Translations under genes and position numbers: made by a program
Assembly: GCF_000803265.1 (NCBI RefSeq)
Contig: NW_014575403.1
Location: forward strand, 124,001-188,000
Direction of reading: 5' to 3'
Length of the DNA: 64,000 nucleotides
Source: Ordospora colligata OC4
Lineage: Eukaryota > Microsporidia > Ordosporidae
Part shown: positions 39,577 to 49,135 of the stretch, one piece after another
Layout of the letters: each line of letters starts with the position of its first letter
Numbering within the stretch: position 1 is the first letter of the stretch
Notes under the pieces: generated by a model
Databases searched by the model: none
What the model saw: the letters and a program-made list of their open reading frames with translations, nothing else
What the model was told of the DNA's origin: nothing

Positions 39577-40101
39577 ATGTCTACGCCTGCAAAAAGAAGA
39601 CTCATGAAAGACTTGAGAACAGTCAGAACGAGTCTAGATAAGACAATATTTGCAGAACCACTCGAGGATGATCTCATGACATGGGTAGCCGTTGTGTTTG
39701 GTCCAGAAGAAACTCCATTTGAGTCAGGAACATTCAGTTTGGTGCTCAAGTTTCCAGAGTCATATCCTCAAGATCCGCCAAATGTAAAATTCATTTCTGA
39801 AATGTTCCATCCAAACATCTATCCAAGCGGTGATCTTTGCTTAGACATACTAAGCAACCGCTGGAATCCAAGCTATGATGTAATGGGTGTTCTCATCTCT
39901 ATACAATCGTTGCTCAACGATCCGAACACAAAGTCACCTGCAAATCTGGATGCTGCCTCTCTTTTCTCATCAGATCCTGATGCATATGCAAAAAGAGTCA
40001 AGCAATTAGTAATGAAAAGTTGGGTCGATGTGGAATTACAGGCGCAGAAAGACGAGTCTAAAAGTTGTATGCCAATTAATACATCAAATAATGATCCATA
40101 A
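39577..40101 (+). CDS. RAD6: Ubiquitin-conjugating enzyme E2 Rad6/Ubc2
   Basis: 174 aa. Begins MSTPAKRRLMKDLRTV, almost identical in pattern to yeast Rad6 (MSTPARRRLMRDF), and carries VKFISEMFHPNIYPSGDLCLDIL with the active-site Cys, NRWNPSYDVMGVLISIQSLL and SPANLDAASLF. It ubiquitinates PCNA and histone H2B with Rad18 or Bre1 partners. The yeast poly-Asp tail is replaced by a Ser/Asn-rich end. An ATG at 39547 would add ten residues, but acaacacccccaa directly precedes the 39577 ATG and the family N-terminus agrees. Confidence 0.95.
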   Translation: MSTPAKRRLMKDLRTVRTSLDKTIFAEPLEDDLMTWVAVVFGPEETPFESGTFSLVLKFPESYPQDPPNVKFISEMFHPNIYPSGDLCLDILSNRWNPSYDVMGVLISIQSLLNDPNTKSPANLDAASLFSSDPDAYAKRVKQLVMKSWVDVELQAQKDESKSCMPINTSNNDP

Positions 40102-40207
40102 ACACACAGCGCATTACATACATCAAATAAATAGATACTCATATTCATGTTTTATTTAAGATTCATTTGTTTTGACTGCTTCTAGACAACTGCTTATCCA
40201 GTAACAA

Positions 40208-42652
40208 TCATGTTTTATTATTTTCATTAAATGACCTAATCAGTGCAGATACCAAGTGATTGACATGCTTGAAAATATCGGATGCCGTTCTAGATAAAAC
40301 ATAGTAATCAAACTGGAATTCAGGTGCTTTCAGCACATCCATGGCAACACATTCCTGCCACATCGGCTCATCAATGTATTTCTTGTACAATTTCAATAAA
40401 AACTTATCATATTCGCTCATATTGGGCTTCATCCGCATCTCAATCACATCCATGCCTTCCTCTAGGATTTGCCTAATCCTTGCTTTCTTCTTGATTCTAC
40501 GAATCGATCTTTCAATCATCACCTTTATCTTTTCTGCATCATTCAGCTCATCTATTCTCTCGCAAAACACTTTGTGGTATTCCTTCACATCACTTCTGCT
40601 TCCTACCAATGCAGCAATCGCCTCAACATCATCCTTGCCAACAACTTCCATGGCCTTCAAGTATGCCTGGAAATCTTTCTTTGTCCAATCAAATCCCTGA
40701 TGCAAAAGCTGCTTCCTTAGATTCTGTTCATCTTCATTGAGTTCCTTACCCTCCTTGTACAACCGAAGTTCCTTCTCATTCAGTTCTTTCAGCTCCTTTG
40801 GATAAAACTGATAATCTTGGTATTCAATAATCTTTGGCTTCTGTGCAAACAATAAATTCACTCTTGACATTCTTCCATAGCTCTCAGCATTGCTTGAAAC
40901 AAACCTATCAATCTTCTTGATATTGTAATCCTCACCCTCCCACTTGTAGCAATCAAGTCCTGCTTCAGATGCATCTCCAATCTTAAACTCATCAAGCTTC
41001 ATGTCCATTTCCCTGGTCTTTTCCTCTCCTTTCTTTATTACTTCCTCAATCTCTTCATCCTTCACAAACGAATCTGTAATCTCTATCCCACTCGCAAGAA
41101 TGTCAATCAGCTCTGACTGGCTCGGTGCACCTTTCTTACTCTTGCCCTGCAGTAGTATATCATCCAAGCGTAGTTTCTGCAATGATCTGTACACAATCTG
41201 CTCCTCAATCGTACCTTCAGATATAAATCTGAACACCATAACCTGCTTTTTCTGTCCTATTCTATGTGCTCTATCTTGTGCCTGTAAATCCATCTGCGGA
41301 TTCCAATCTGAATCAAACAAAATCACAGTGTCTGCCGTGCACAGGTTTATCCCCAATCCTCCTGCTCTTGTAGTCAGTAGAAACACAAACTTCTTACTTC
41401 CCTCAGCATTAAATTCATCTATGAATTGAACACGCTCCTCATAAGGAGTAGATCCATCAATCCGGCAATACTCATAGTCTCTTAACACCAAATAATCCTC
41501 AAGAATATCCAACATCATTGACATCTGGCTAAATATAAGCACTCTCGAGCCTTTGTTTGCTAGATTTGTTAGCAATTTATCAAGAAGCTGCATCTTTCCA
41601 GAATTCTCAACAATATGCTCTTCATTCGTGTAAGGTTCAGGCTCTGCACCTGGAAACAAGTAAGGATGATTGCAACATTTCCTTAACTGCATTACAACAT
41701 TCATAAGCATCCCTTTGATGTCTCTACTTCCTCCAAGTGGTGATAAATCTCTCTTCAGCAACATCTTATACCATTCATGTTGCATAGGACACAACTTAGA
41801 ATATAGATTCACCACCTTCTTTGGAAGCAGAGTTCGTTCCACATCAATCTTTTCTCTTCGTAGAAAAAACAACTGCAGCACACTCCTGATCTTTGCAATT
41901 CCTTCGCTTTCTCCAGAATCACTACGTACAACATATGCTTCAAATTTCTCAGAATCATTGAAAATCTCAGGAACAATGAAATTCAACAATGCCCACAGTT
42001 CATGCACATTGTTCTGAAGAGGCGTACCTGTAATCAACAATCTGTGCTCACAAGGAAAGACTCGAACTATCTTACTCAAAAGACTATGCTCGTTCTTTAT
42101 TCTATGTGCCTCATCAATCACTATATAAGACCATTCTATTTTACTCAGCATACTCTTGGCTCCTATACACATTTCATAAGTTGTAAGACACACGTCCCAT
42201 TTAGAATTCTTGAGTTCTTTCATCAACTGCTTGAGCTCCTTTCGTGATGAGTAGAACACTCGCACTTTGTACTTCGGCATAAACCTCTTAAATTCTCTTT
42301 TCCAGTTATTCAGTGTAGATTTAGGCACAATCACTAAATGTCTGTTTTCTTCCTTCTTCACATACTTGATGTATCCAAGAAATGAAATTGTTTGTAATGT
42401 CTTTCCAAGACCCATCTCATCTGCAAGTATACAATTGATCGAATTCTCGTGCATATTAACAAGCCAGTTCAGTCCCTCAATTTGATAATCTCTCAACTCT
42501 ACCTGAATGTATTTTGGGTTGCTTTCAAACACATAAGGCTCTGCAAGTTCTGCTTCTCCGGTTTCCATCTCTTTATAGCCTGGTATGAACGTTCTGAAAA
42601 ACTCATTATCTCCAATAAAACTCCTGTACTTCTTGAACACATCCAGGTTCAT
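40208..42652 (-). CDS. ISW1: ISWI-type SNF2 chromatin-remodelling ATPase
   Basis: 814 aa. SNF2 helicase motifs: RDYQIEGLNWLVNMHENSIN, ILADEMGLGKTLQTISF (Walker A), VIDEAHRIKNEHS (DEAH), LITGTPLQNNVHELWALLNF, LIFSQMSMMLDILEDYL and QAQDRAHRIGQKKQV. The C-terminal half has the ISWI HAND-SANT-SLIDE region, including YPKELKELNEKELRLYKEG and GFDWTKKDFQAYLKAMEVVG. It slides and spaces nucleosomes. Start: ATG after gcccttgg on the minus strand, which truncates the N-terminus relative to yeast Isw1. This is the last conserved gene before the island. Confidence 0.94.
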   Translation of the reverse strand: MNLDVFKKYRSFIGDNEFFRTFIPGYKEMETGEAELAEPYVFESNPKYIQVELRDYQIEGLNWLVNMHENSINCILADEMGLGKTLQTISFLGYIKYVKKEENRHLVIVPKSTLNNWKREFKRFMPKYKVRVFYSSRKELKQLMKELKNSKWDVCLTTYEMCIGAKSMLSKIEWSYIVIDEAHRIKNEHSLLSKIVRVFPCEHRLLITGTPLQNNVHELWALLNFIVPEIFNDSEKFEAYVVRSDSGESEGIAKIRSVLQLFFLRREKIDVERTLLPKKVVNLYSKLCPMQHEWYKMLLKRDLSPLGGSRDIKGMLMNVVMQLRKCCNHPYLFPGAEPEPYTNEEHIVENSGKMQLLDKLLTNLANKGSRVLIFSQMSMMLDILEDYLVLRDYEYCRIDGSTPYEERVQFIDEFNAEGSKKFVFLLTTRAGGLGINLCTADTVILFDSDWNPQMDLQAQDRAHRIGQKKQVMVFRFISEGTIEEQIVYRSLQKLRLDDILLQGKSKKGAPSQSELIDILASGIEITDSFVKDEEIEEVIKKGEEKTREMDMKLDEFKIGDASEAGLDCYKWEGEDYNIKKIDRFVSSNAESYGRMSRVNLLFAQKPKIIEYQDYQFYPKELKELNEKELRLYKEGKELNEDEQNLRKQLLHQGFDWTKKDFQAYLKAMEVVGKDDVEAIAALVGSRSDVKEYHKVFCERIDELNDAEKIKVMIERSIRRIKKKARIRQILEEGMDVIEMRMKPNMSEYDKFLLKLYKKYIDEPMWQECVAMDVLKAPEFQFDYYVLSRTASDIFKHVNHLVSALIRSFNENNKT

Positions 42653-43154
42653 CCAAGGGCTGCTCCACTGTAATTTGTCATATCTACAAAATTCAATAAC
42701 AATATCATAGTAATCAGCAAGATTACAATATCCATTTTATTTGCTTGCTCAGTAAATCATAAAACAGCATTCTCATAAATGTACAAACAATCATAACACA
42801 ATATTACAACACATTAAACTAAATTAGATTCCGATTCCACCAAACATACTCACAATCTAATAATCATTTTATTACTTATCACTTACAGTGCTTATCATAC
42901 TCTTAGTTTCATGCTTTTTGATCTACTGGGTTTAGTCACATTTATTTACAAAACTTCATTTTACATCTGTGATTATCAAAGCTATGATCTAGAACACAAT
43001 CATTTAGTGGTAGTCGAGTAAATGCAATATATCAATGTTTAATCACAATCACTCATTGATGTTATCACATTATACTCACTTACATATACACATTATACAT
43101 AAACTATTCATTATCTATTTATTTTATATATTATATCTAACTATTAACCTTACT
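42653..43154. other. AT-rich spacer at the left edge of the island
   Basis: 502 bp without a gene. The part from about 42962 to 43160 closely resembles 51097-51365 (shared runs such as ACATCTGTGATTATCA and AATCACAATCACTCAT). A short block near 42866 (TCATTTTATTACTTATCAC) recurs near 53710. It is thus the 3' flank of a duplicated unit. Confidence 0.6.
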
Positions 43155-44882
43155 TTACTCTTGCAATATTTCATTGTTAATTTCACTATTCTTAACCATA
43201 TTCATAATCTGTGTTGACCATCCTGTTATTGCTACACAAAATGTAAAGAAAATCACGGACGCATTCTTAGCCATTATAGCTTTACCATTCTCATTATTTT
43301 TATCAATCTTCTTATTCTCAGTATTCTTATTCTTAGAACCTATAAACGCTAGTACACTTCCTATTAACATTGCTACACTCATTGCTATTATTATTATGCT
43401 AATTATATTCACATAATTACTCATAGCTATTGTACAAATTCTCATTATTGCTAGTAATGCACTGCATCCTATCATGACTGCATCGTACCATATAGTAGTC
43501 CTTTTCTCATTCATTAAATACATAACCACACTTATAATCATTAACACAATTGATGTAGCCATAATCATCTTGTTAATAACCACTCTATCAAATATTTCAT
43601 TTCCATTCTTCAATGCATTCATTATACTCATTCCTGTAATCACTGCTTCAGCAACTATCAGTAACACTGCTGCAACTATTGGTATTATATTCTTCATTTG
43701 TCCATTTACCTTCGCTATAATTTTTGCTACTTCTTCATGTTTTTCTTTTGATACTTTTATAGTGACATTATCATTCAAGATCTCTTCGATCATGCTCTTC
43801 CTGATATATACAAGATAATACCCAGAATATTCACGCATTATATCTTTATACGGATGCTTGCCTCCAAAGTTCCCCTCCATCACTTCCTCCTTTCTGCTCT
43901 TTGTGACAACTCCATCGTTGAATTTCAACCACTCTCCTCCATGCTTCAGGTATGCATAGAAATGACCTTCCTCAACATCTCCTCTGTGCACAATAACCGA
44001 ATACAGTTCATATTCATTCATATTAGCTCTATTCTCATTCTTTGATTCTTCTAAACCATCAATTCTCTGCTCATCCACAAATTGCTTCATATCCAATACA
44101 TCAGGATACTCAAAATAATCATTTAATTTATATCTCGTTTCAGTATTAAGATTAAAATAGAACCGCTTAAGTAATACAAAAATCACTGGAGGAAGCTCTC
44201 CAAACATCACTCCCTTTTCTGCATTAACAAGTCCATGCTTCTCACAACTGTATTGATTGCTCCCCTCTAACCGCTCAGTTTTCACATATCTCTTCAGTGA
44301 TTCAATCAGACTCAAGTCCAACTTATTGTTCATAAAGTCCTTAATCTCTACCTGGATGTCTTGGAACTTCTCCTCTTTCCTTCGGAAACATCCACAATCT
44401 GCCTTGATGTAGGTTATCTGTTCTCCTTGTATAAGCTTCTCAATAAACTCTTTGTTTCCACTATCTTTCTGAAGCGAATTAAATAAAATCTTCGAAAATT
44501 CATGGACGTCTTGTTGCACATGCATGTTATCAAACCATGCATTATTGACAACAAAATCCGTCGTGTCAACCATCTTCCTATTCTCTTGCATCGCCTTGAA
44601 CAACCTTTGCAAAGACAACATTATTCCCTTTGGCTCCTGTGCATAAACGTAATTCCTAAACTTTCTTATTCCAAATAGCGTCTGCATCACCGAGTTCATG
44701 TAGCATGTTGTTCCAAGGTGGTTCTTCAGTCCAACATATCCTGTCGACTCCTTCGAATCATATTCCCCACTCACTACATCCACTCTAATATTATCCTCGT
44801 CACTGTCTTCAACATAAACTCCAGTACCTGCCTTCGAAAACTGTTTGGATTCTATCTTCGATCCATTCGATGTTGTATCCAT
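43155..44882 (-). CDS. USP7-like deubiquitinase fused to a five-helix membrane module
   Basis: 575 aa. Residues about 46-362 form a ubiquitin-specific protease domain closest by eye to USP7/Ubp15: GYVGLKNHLGTTCYMNSVMQ (nucleophile Cys60, oxyanion Asn54), HVQQDVHEFSKIL, EKGVMFGELPPVIFVLLKRF and RGDVEEGHFYAYLKHGGEWLKFND (His307, Asp323). The catalytic set is complete. The MATH and UBL domains of USP7 are absent. Residues about 398-560 instead hold five hydrophobic helices (398-422, 434-457, 466-486, 490-514, 540-560) ending INNEILQE. No N-terminal signal peptide, so the protease should face the cytosol of an internal or surface membrane. Start: ATG after gatccccag on the minus strand. Confidence 0.88.
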   Translation of the reverse strand: MDTTSNGSKIESKQFSKAGTGVYVEDSDEDNIRVDVVSGEYDSKESTGYVGLKNHLGTTCYMNSVMQTLFGIRKFRNYVYAQEPKGIMLSLQRLFKAMQENRKMVDTTDFVVNNAWFDNMHVQQDVHEFSKILFNSLQKDSGNKEFIEKLIQGEQITYIKADCGCFRRKEEKFQDIQVEIKDFMNNKLDLSLIESLKRYVKTERLEGSNQYSCEKHGLVNAEKGVMFGELPPVIFVLLKRFYFNLNTETRYKLNDYFEYPDVLDMKQFVDEQRIDGLEESKNENRANMNEYELYSVIVHRGDVEEGHFYAYLKHGGEWLKFNDGVVTKSRKEEVMEGNFGGKHPYKDIMREYSGYYLVYIRKSMIEEILNDNVTIKVSKEKHEEVAKIIAKVNGQMKNIIPIVAAVLLIVAEAVITGMSIMNALKNGNEIFDRVVINKMIMATSIVLMIISVVMYLMNEKRTTIWYDAVMIGCSALLAIMRICTIAMSNYVNIISIIIIAMSVAMLIGSVLAFIGSKNKNTENKKIDKNNENGKAIMAKNASVIFFTFCVAITGWSTQIMNMVKNSEINNEILQE

Positions 44883-45102
44883 CTGGGGATCTTCTCAAAG
44901 CATTTAACACACTCTACTCATCATGTGCAGCATTATCAGTAAACAACCAATTATATAATATGAAAGATATACATATGACATAGAGAAAGTTTGTATTTGT
45001 TCATAGATATTGGAATATTGATGTAAAAGTATAAAGTGATTGAGATACATAAACATAAGTGAAATAAACAGATTGATAACACTCAAGACATTTGCAATAT
45101 GC

Positions 45103-45887
45103 ATGCAGATGTACATGGTATGCGTAGGTTGTATTTGGATGAATAAATTGGATATGATAGATAACGTTATGATCGATCAAGATTCGTTCAAAAATAAANA
45201 GGGAACTATAAAATTACTACATCAAGATATCAAAAATAATCACATTTTTCCGTTTAAAAATTGTATAATCAGATCATTGAATCATTTAGAGAAGTACAAA
45301 AAACTACTTTTGCTTTATTTAAAGGATTGTGAACTTATTCTTGATACTCGATTTAATACAACACTTATTATTCCAGAGAAGTTTACAAATCTTCAGTATC
45401 TGGAAATCTAAAATGTATGGAAATATTACAGATGCTATATAAACTTAACTCTGAACCAGATAAAAGCATTGAAGATGGGGTAGTCGATATTAATGTTACA
45501 AAGTGTTCCTATTTAAAGTCAGTTCAATTACCAGATGAAAAAAACTAACATTGCTTAAACTCAGTGATAACCCAAAACTTAATAAAATAGAAAAATTCAA
45601 GGTACTAAGTGGTATGAACAATTGAAGATAATTGATTTCAGTAACATAGATATAGATATGACATCACTGCCGCGGCGAATACCGAAACTAGCAAAGAATA
45701 AAAGTATACAAAAATCGATATTACTGGTTGTAAGTTTATTAAAAGAGGCAATAAGGTAAATAATACAGCAGGATACCAGGACTTGGAAAAGGCTTTTTGT
45801 AAATGTAAAAATAAATTTGGTAAAGATATAGTTGTTGGATTAGAGAAGAATCAATTAAAAACTAATAAGCATAATGGAGATGAATAA
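45103..45887 (+). pseudogene. Frameshifted leucine-rich-repeat-like gene
   Basis: The only plus-strand coding remnant in the island. LRR-like text runs through several frames: one to the stop at 45411 (KLLLLYLKDCELI, FTNLQYLEI), a second from 45417 to 45548 (CSYLKSVQLPDEK), a third soon after (LTLLKLSDNPKLNKIEKF), a fourth (QLKIIDFSNIDIDMTSLP) and a fifth ending with a TAA at 45887 (KIDITGCKFIKRGNKVNN). Breaks fall at A-runs, and an n occurs at 45199. Either a decayed gene or a mixture of decay and sequencing errors. LRR protein families are known in microsporidia. The start is uncertain; several ATGs lie between 45103 and 45142. Confidence 0.6.
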
Positions 45888-46256
45888 AATATATCACCAA
45901 ATAACAGGCCAAGTTTTGATGATGGTTTAAGTGGATAGAGGTGATGATATACCAATGTAAGTTGATCAAAATCAGATCAGTCAATAATAAAACAATAAAG
46001 TTGATATATGACTAATTACGCACACTAACACAATGCTATTAATAAATAATAAATATCTTTATCTCACTAACTAAATCATCTCACATCTATTTATATTCAT
46101 GATCTCACATTATTCTACTATGCTAATAATTACCTGAACTTCACTGAATATCATCATTACTCAATAATATCCACACATCTCTCAAATACACTATAATCAA
46201 TTATTCGATACTTATTTATTATTAACTAATACTTTTATATACATTCTCATATCACT
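45888..46256. other. AT-rich intergenic DNA
   Basis: 369 bp between the LRR-like remnant and the broken family member to its right. Very AT-rich, no open frame of note and no RNA gene recognised. Confidence 0.5.
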
Positions 46257-47399
46257 TTACTCTTGCATTATTTCATTGCTCGTTTCATTATTCTTATTCA
46301 TATCCATAACCTGTGCTATCCATCCACTCAATATCATTACACATGTAAATCCAATCAATATCGCATTCTTAGTCATTATACCTTTACCATTCCCATTCTT
46401 TTCACCACTCTTCTTACTCTCGTTATTCTTACCTTTATTAATCTTAGGATCTATAATCACCACTATACTTGTTATTAGCATTCCTACACTTATTACTATC
46501 ATCACTATGCTAATTACATTCACATAATTACTCATGAATACTGTACAAATCCTCATTACCATTAATAATGCATTACATCCTATCATCACTACATCATACC
46601 ATAATCATTAAAAATCCAATTTGCTTTGCTTTAGTTATATCAATCTTACTTATAAACTTTATAATATCATCAGGTTGTATATCATTTATCTTTTGAGTAT
46701 TATAGTCATCTATATTATGTAAACCCCAAAAATCCTTCGTTTTATCTTCCGATATGTGTGCATTTATAAGTTTATCAATGATCTCTTCAGTTAGCTTTTG
46801 ATTTTCACTTGGATCAATCGTGCTAATTACTTTTACCCATGCATTCAAATATTTAGTATCTTTATAATCATTTACAAGATAATTCACAATGTCTTACTTA
46901 CATTATGTTTAATTAATTTATGTTTTTCAACAGACAAAATACACCATGCATCTTTATTTATTATCGATTCAACATTTTCAGCATCTTTATCTTTCTCCAA
47001 CCTTTCTATTTCTTTACCCACAAATGAATCAAAGATATTGATGCCATATTCATAAATCTTATTAAACTTAGGTTTAAGTTCAGAATAAAGATTAGGATCT
47101 GCAATACATTTAAAAAGAATATTTAGTGCATTATAGTTGTCGTTTTCTATATATTTATCTGATTCAATCCACTCTTTATTAATGTCTACAATAATCTTTT
47201 CAGAATCAATCTCAAAGAATTTCTTAAAAAATACCTTTTTTATATCTTCAAATTTATCATGCTTCAAAACTTCCATGAAAATTTCGGTTGTTATGGTTGC
47301 CATCAATCTTGTTTGGTCTACATCTTTTTGTTTATCATCTCCATTCGTAAACGCATTAATTATCTCACTTACCTTGTTTCCACCATTATTATTCACCAT
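46257..47399 (-). pseudogene. Broken island-family gene with partial membrane module
   Basis: Reads from ATG 47399 (MVNNNGGNKVSEIINAF) for 171 codons to a stop at 46884. It continues in another frame (NYLVNDYKDTKYLNAWVKVI) to about 46594, and in a third frame from about 46616 (WYDVVMIGCNALLMVMRICT) to the stop at 46257, ending SNEIMQE. The third piece is a copy of the last three helices of the USP7-like gene's C-terminal module (WYDAVMIGCSALLAIMRICT there); the first two helices are missing, so an internal deletion is likely. The 5' leader is the one shared by the other island genes. No USP domain. Function unknown. Confidence 0.7.
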
Positions 47400-47440
47400 G
47401 ACAAGGGTAGCCCGTTTCTGATATCATATCATATTCATAT
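47400..47440 (-). promoter_or_regulatory. Shared island 5' leader, copy 1
   Basis: Read on the minus strand it contains GATATCAGAAACGGGC then TACCCTTGTC before ATG. It corresponds closely to the leader at 50906-50945 and more loosely to that at 53531-53575. Confidence 0.55.
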
Positions 47441-47704
47441 AATCTCATTCTCCATATTCATACAATTACATCTCCATCCAATAAAATTGCACAATACTAC
47501 ACAATCACATGTATACATGTTATTGCTAGTGAATTCATCAATCCAACTATATTCGTAAAGAAATAAGAATCTCAGGTCCAATAATAAGCCTAGATTATTT
47601 CTCATCATCATATATGCACTATTTCATTAGATACAATCACACTCAATACATTACAACTACATAATAGTAATTAATTGTTTTATTTATATACTCTTATCAT
47701 ACTC
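47441..47704. other. AT-rich intergenic DNA
   Basis: No gene seen between the leader of the broken family member and the end of the next gene. Together with the leader this makes a gap of about 305 bp. Confidence 0.5.
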
Positions 47705-48997
47705 TCAAGCTGCAGATATTGCTTCCAATACTTCACCTGCAGGTGACGCTTGTCTATCTTCTATCTCTTTATCAACAATAATTTTATAAGCACATGTTAG
47801 TACAAATAGTATATAAAATATCATTCCAGTTCTTACATTGGCTTTGATCAGCACAGTATTTCTATTTTTATCTTCATTACCAACTTTTATAATATCATCA
47901 AAATATGATATATTGGGATTAATCTGTTCATTTATAATCTTCTTATTTTCTTCCTTAATATTACCAATCTGTTCGTCATTAATATTATCAAGTTTAGTAA
48001 ATATCTTTTGATAAATGATTAACGCAACATTTTCTATGATGTTCTTATATTCATCATCTGTGATTGTATTCACTACGGCAGTGGCACCATTGCCTTGTTT
48101 CTTACCTTTTCCTTTTTTAATTTCAATACTTTTATTACCATTGCCAATACTATTCATTTGTTCATCAATATTGTTCTCAATTTCTTTGAAAATTTTGAAC
48201 TCTCTAATACTTAAAATACTTTTCTTCATATTACTGCATATAATATCTTTGCTTTCATCATACAATTTTTTTCCTTCATCATATACGTCATCATATACGC
48301 CAGGGCGGTTCTTCTTTAATTTCTGAAGACTAATAACACACTCTATAAATTGGTACAGGTATCGCTCATTATTATTAATATGATCTCTAATTGCAAGCAA
48401 TCGATTAATTATTTTATCTAGATCATCACTATCACTATGATTATTCTCATGTTCATCTTTTATTGATCCAAGATTGTCTATTATTTTACTAATTGTATTA
48501 GTATCCAATTTTCCATCTGATTTACTTGGTTTAGCTGCTTCATCTGATTTAACCGTCTTGCCTGATTTAACCGTCTTGCCTGATAGACGGTGTTTATTTA
48601 GTTTACCTGATTCATTTGCCTCTTTACTACAATCACTAGCTCCATTAAATATTTCCGATATCTTTTCCTTTTCTATAAATTCATTTTTTGCAATCAATAA
48701 TAAAAATATCCTCAGCATATCAATCCATTCTTTTATACATTCTTGCAGGTCTATCAAGGTATCATAGTTTTTGTTACTTAAAGGCGTATAATATATTTCT
48801 TCCATATAATTTACATGCCTATCTGACTTCTTCGTAGGAATTTCTTTTTCTGTTGATGTAGTTGGCTGTACTTGTGGCACTTTTTCTTGTTTTTCTTTTG
48901 ACGCTACTTGGATTGAAAAAGTTGATACAGAGTTTAATTTATCATTTGAGATATGAAGGTCTAGAATCCCGACTATTCCTGCTTGCTGCTTGTCTTT
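47705..48997 (-). pseudogene. Downstream half of a split island-family gene
   Basis: An open frame from just after a TGA at 48998 to a stop at 47705, about 430 codons. There is no ATG near its beginning (the nominal start at 48880 is GTG, the first ATG is at 48805) and no C-run leader. It is Lys/Asn/Asp-rich, with an internal repeat (GKTVKSGKTVKS), a long helical region and a single hydrophobic segment near the end (MIFYILFVLTCAYKIIV) before a short tail. Best read as the C-terminal half of the gene starting at 50905, separated by small deletions in a coding repeat. Function unknown. Confidence 0.6.
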
Positions 48998-49135
48998 TCA
49001 TCTTTCCTCGTTCTTTCATTCTTTCCTCGTTCTTTTCATTCTTTCCTCTTCCTTTCTTTTCATTCTTTCCTCTTCCTTTCTTTTCATTCTTTTCATTCTT
49101 TTCTCTTCCATTCTTTTCTCTTCTTTAGCTGTTTC
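48998..49135 (-). repeat. Coding repeat tract with unit MKRKEEER, decayed at its 3' end
   Basis: On the minus strand two intact 24-bp units encode MKRKEEER. The following units have lost a few bases each (20, then about 18-19, then a partial one), shifting the frame and creating the stop at 49016. The homopurine sequence is prone to slippage. Confidence 0.7.

Noticed and set aside
46257..46589. Free-standing 110-aa membrane protein
   Set aside because: Its first Met is internal to a block homologous with the USP-linked module, and the same locus continues upstream in another frame; it is a fragment.
48806..48880. Independent gene start at 48880
   Set aside because: The codon is GTG, the frame continues upstream to 48997, and no start signal is present; better explained as the second half of the gene from 50905.
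49000..49135. CRISPR or other regularly spaced array
   Set aside because: The repeats are contiguous coding units without spacers, and the genome is eukaryotic.
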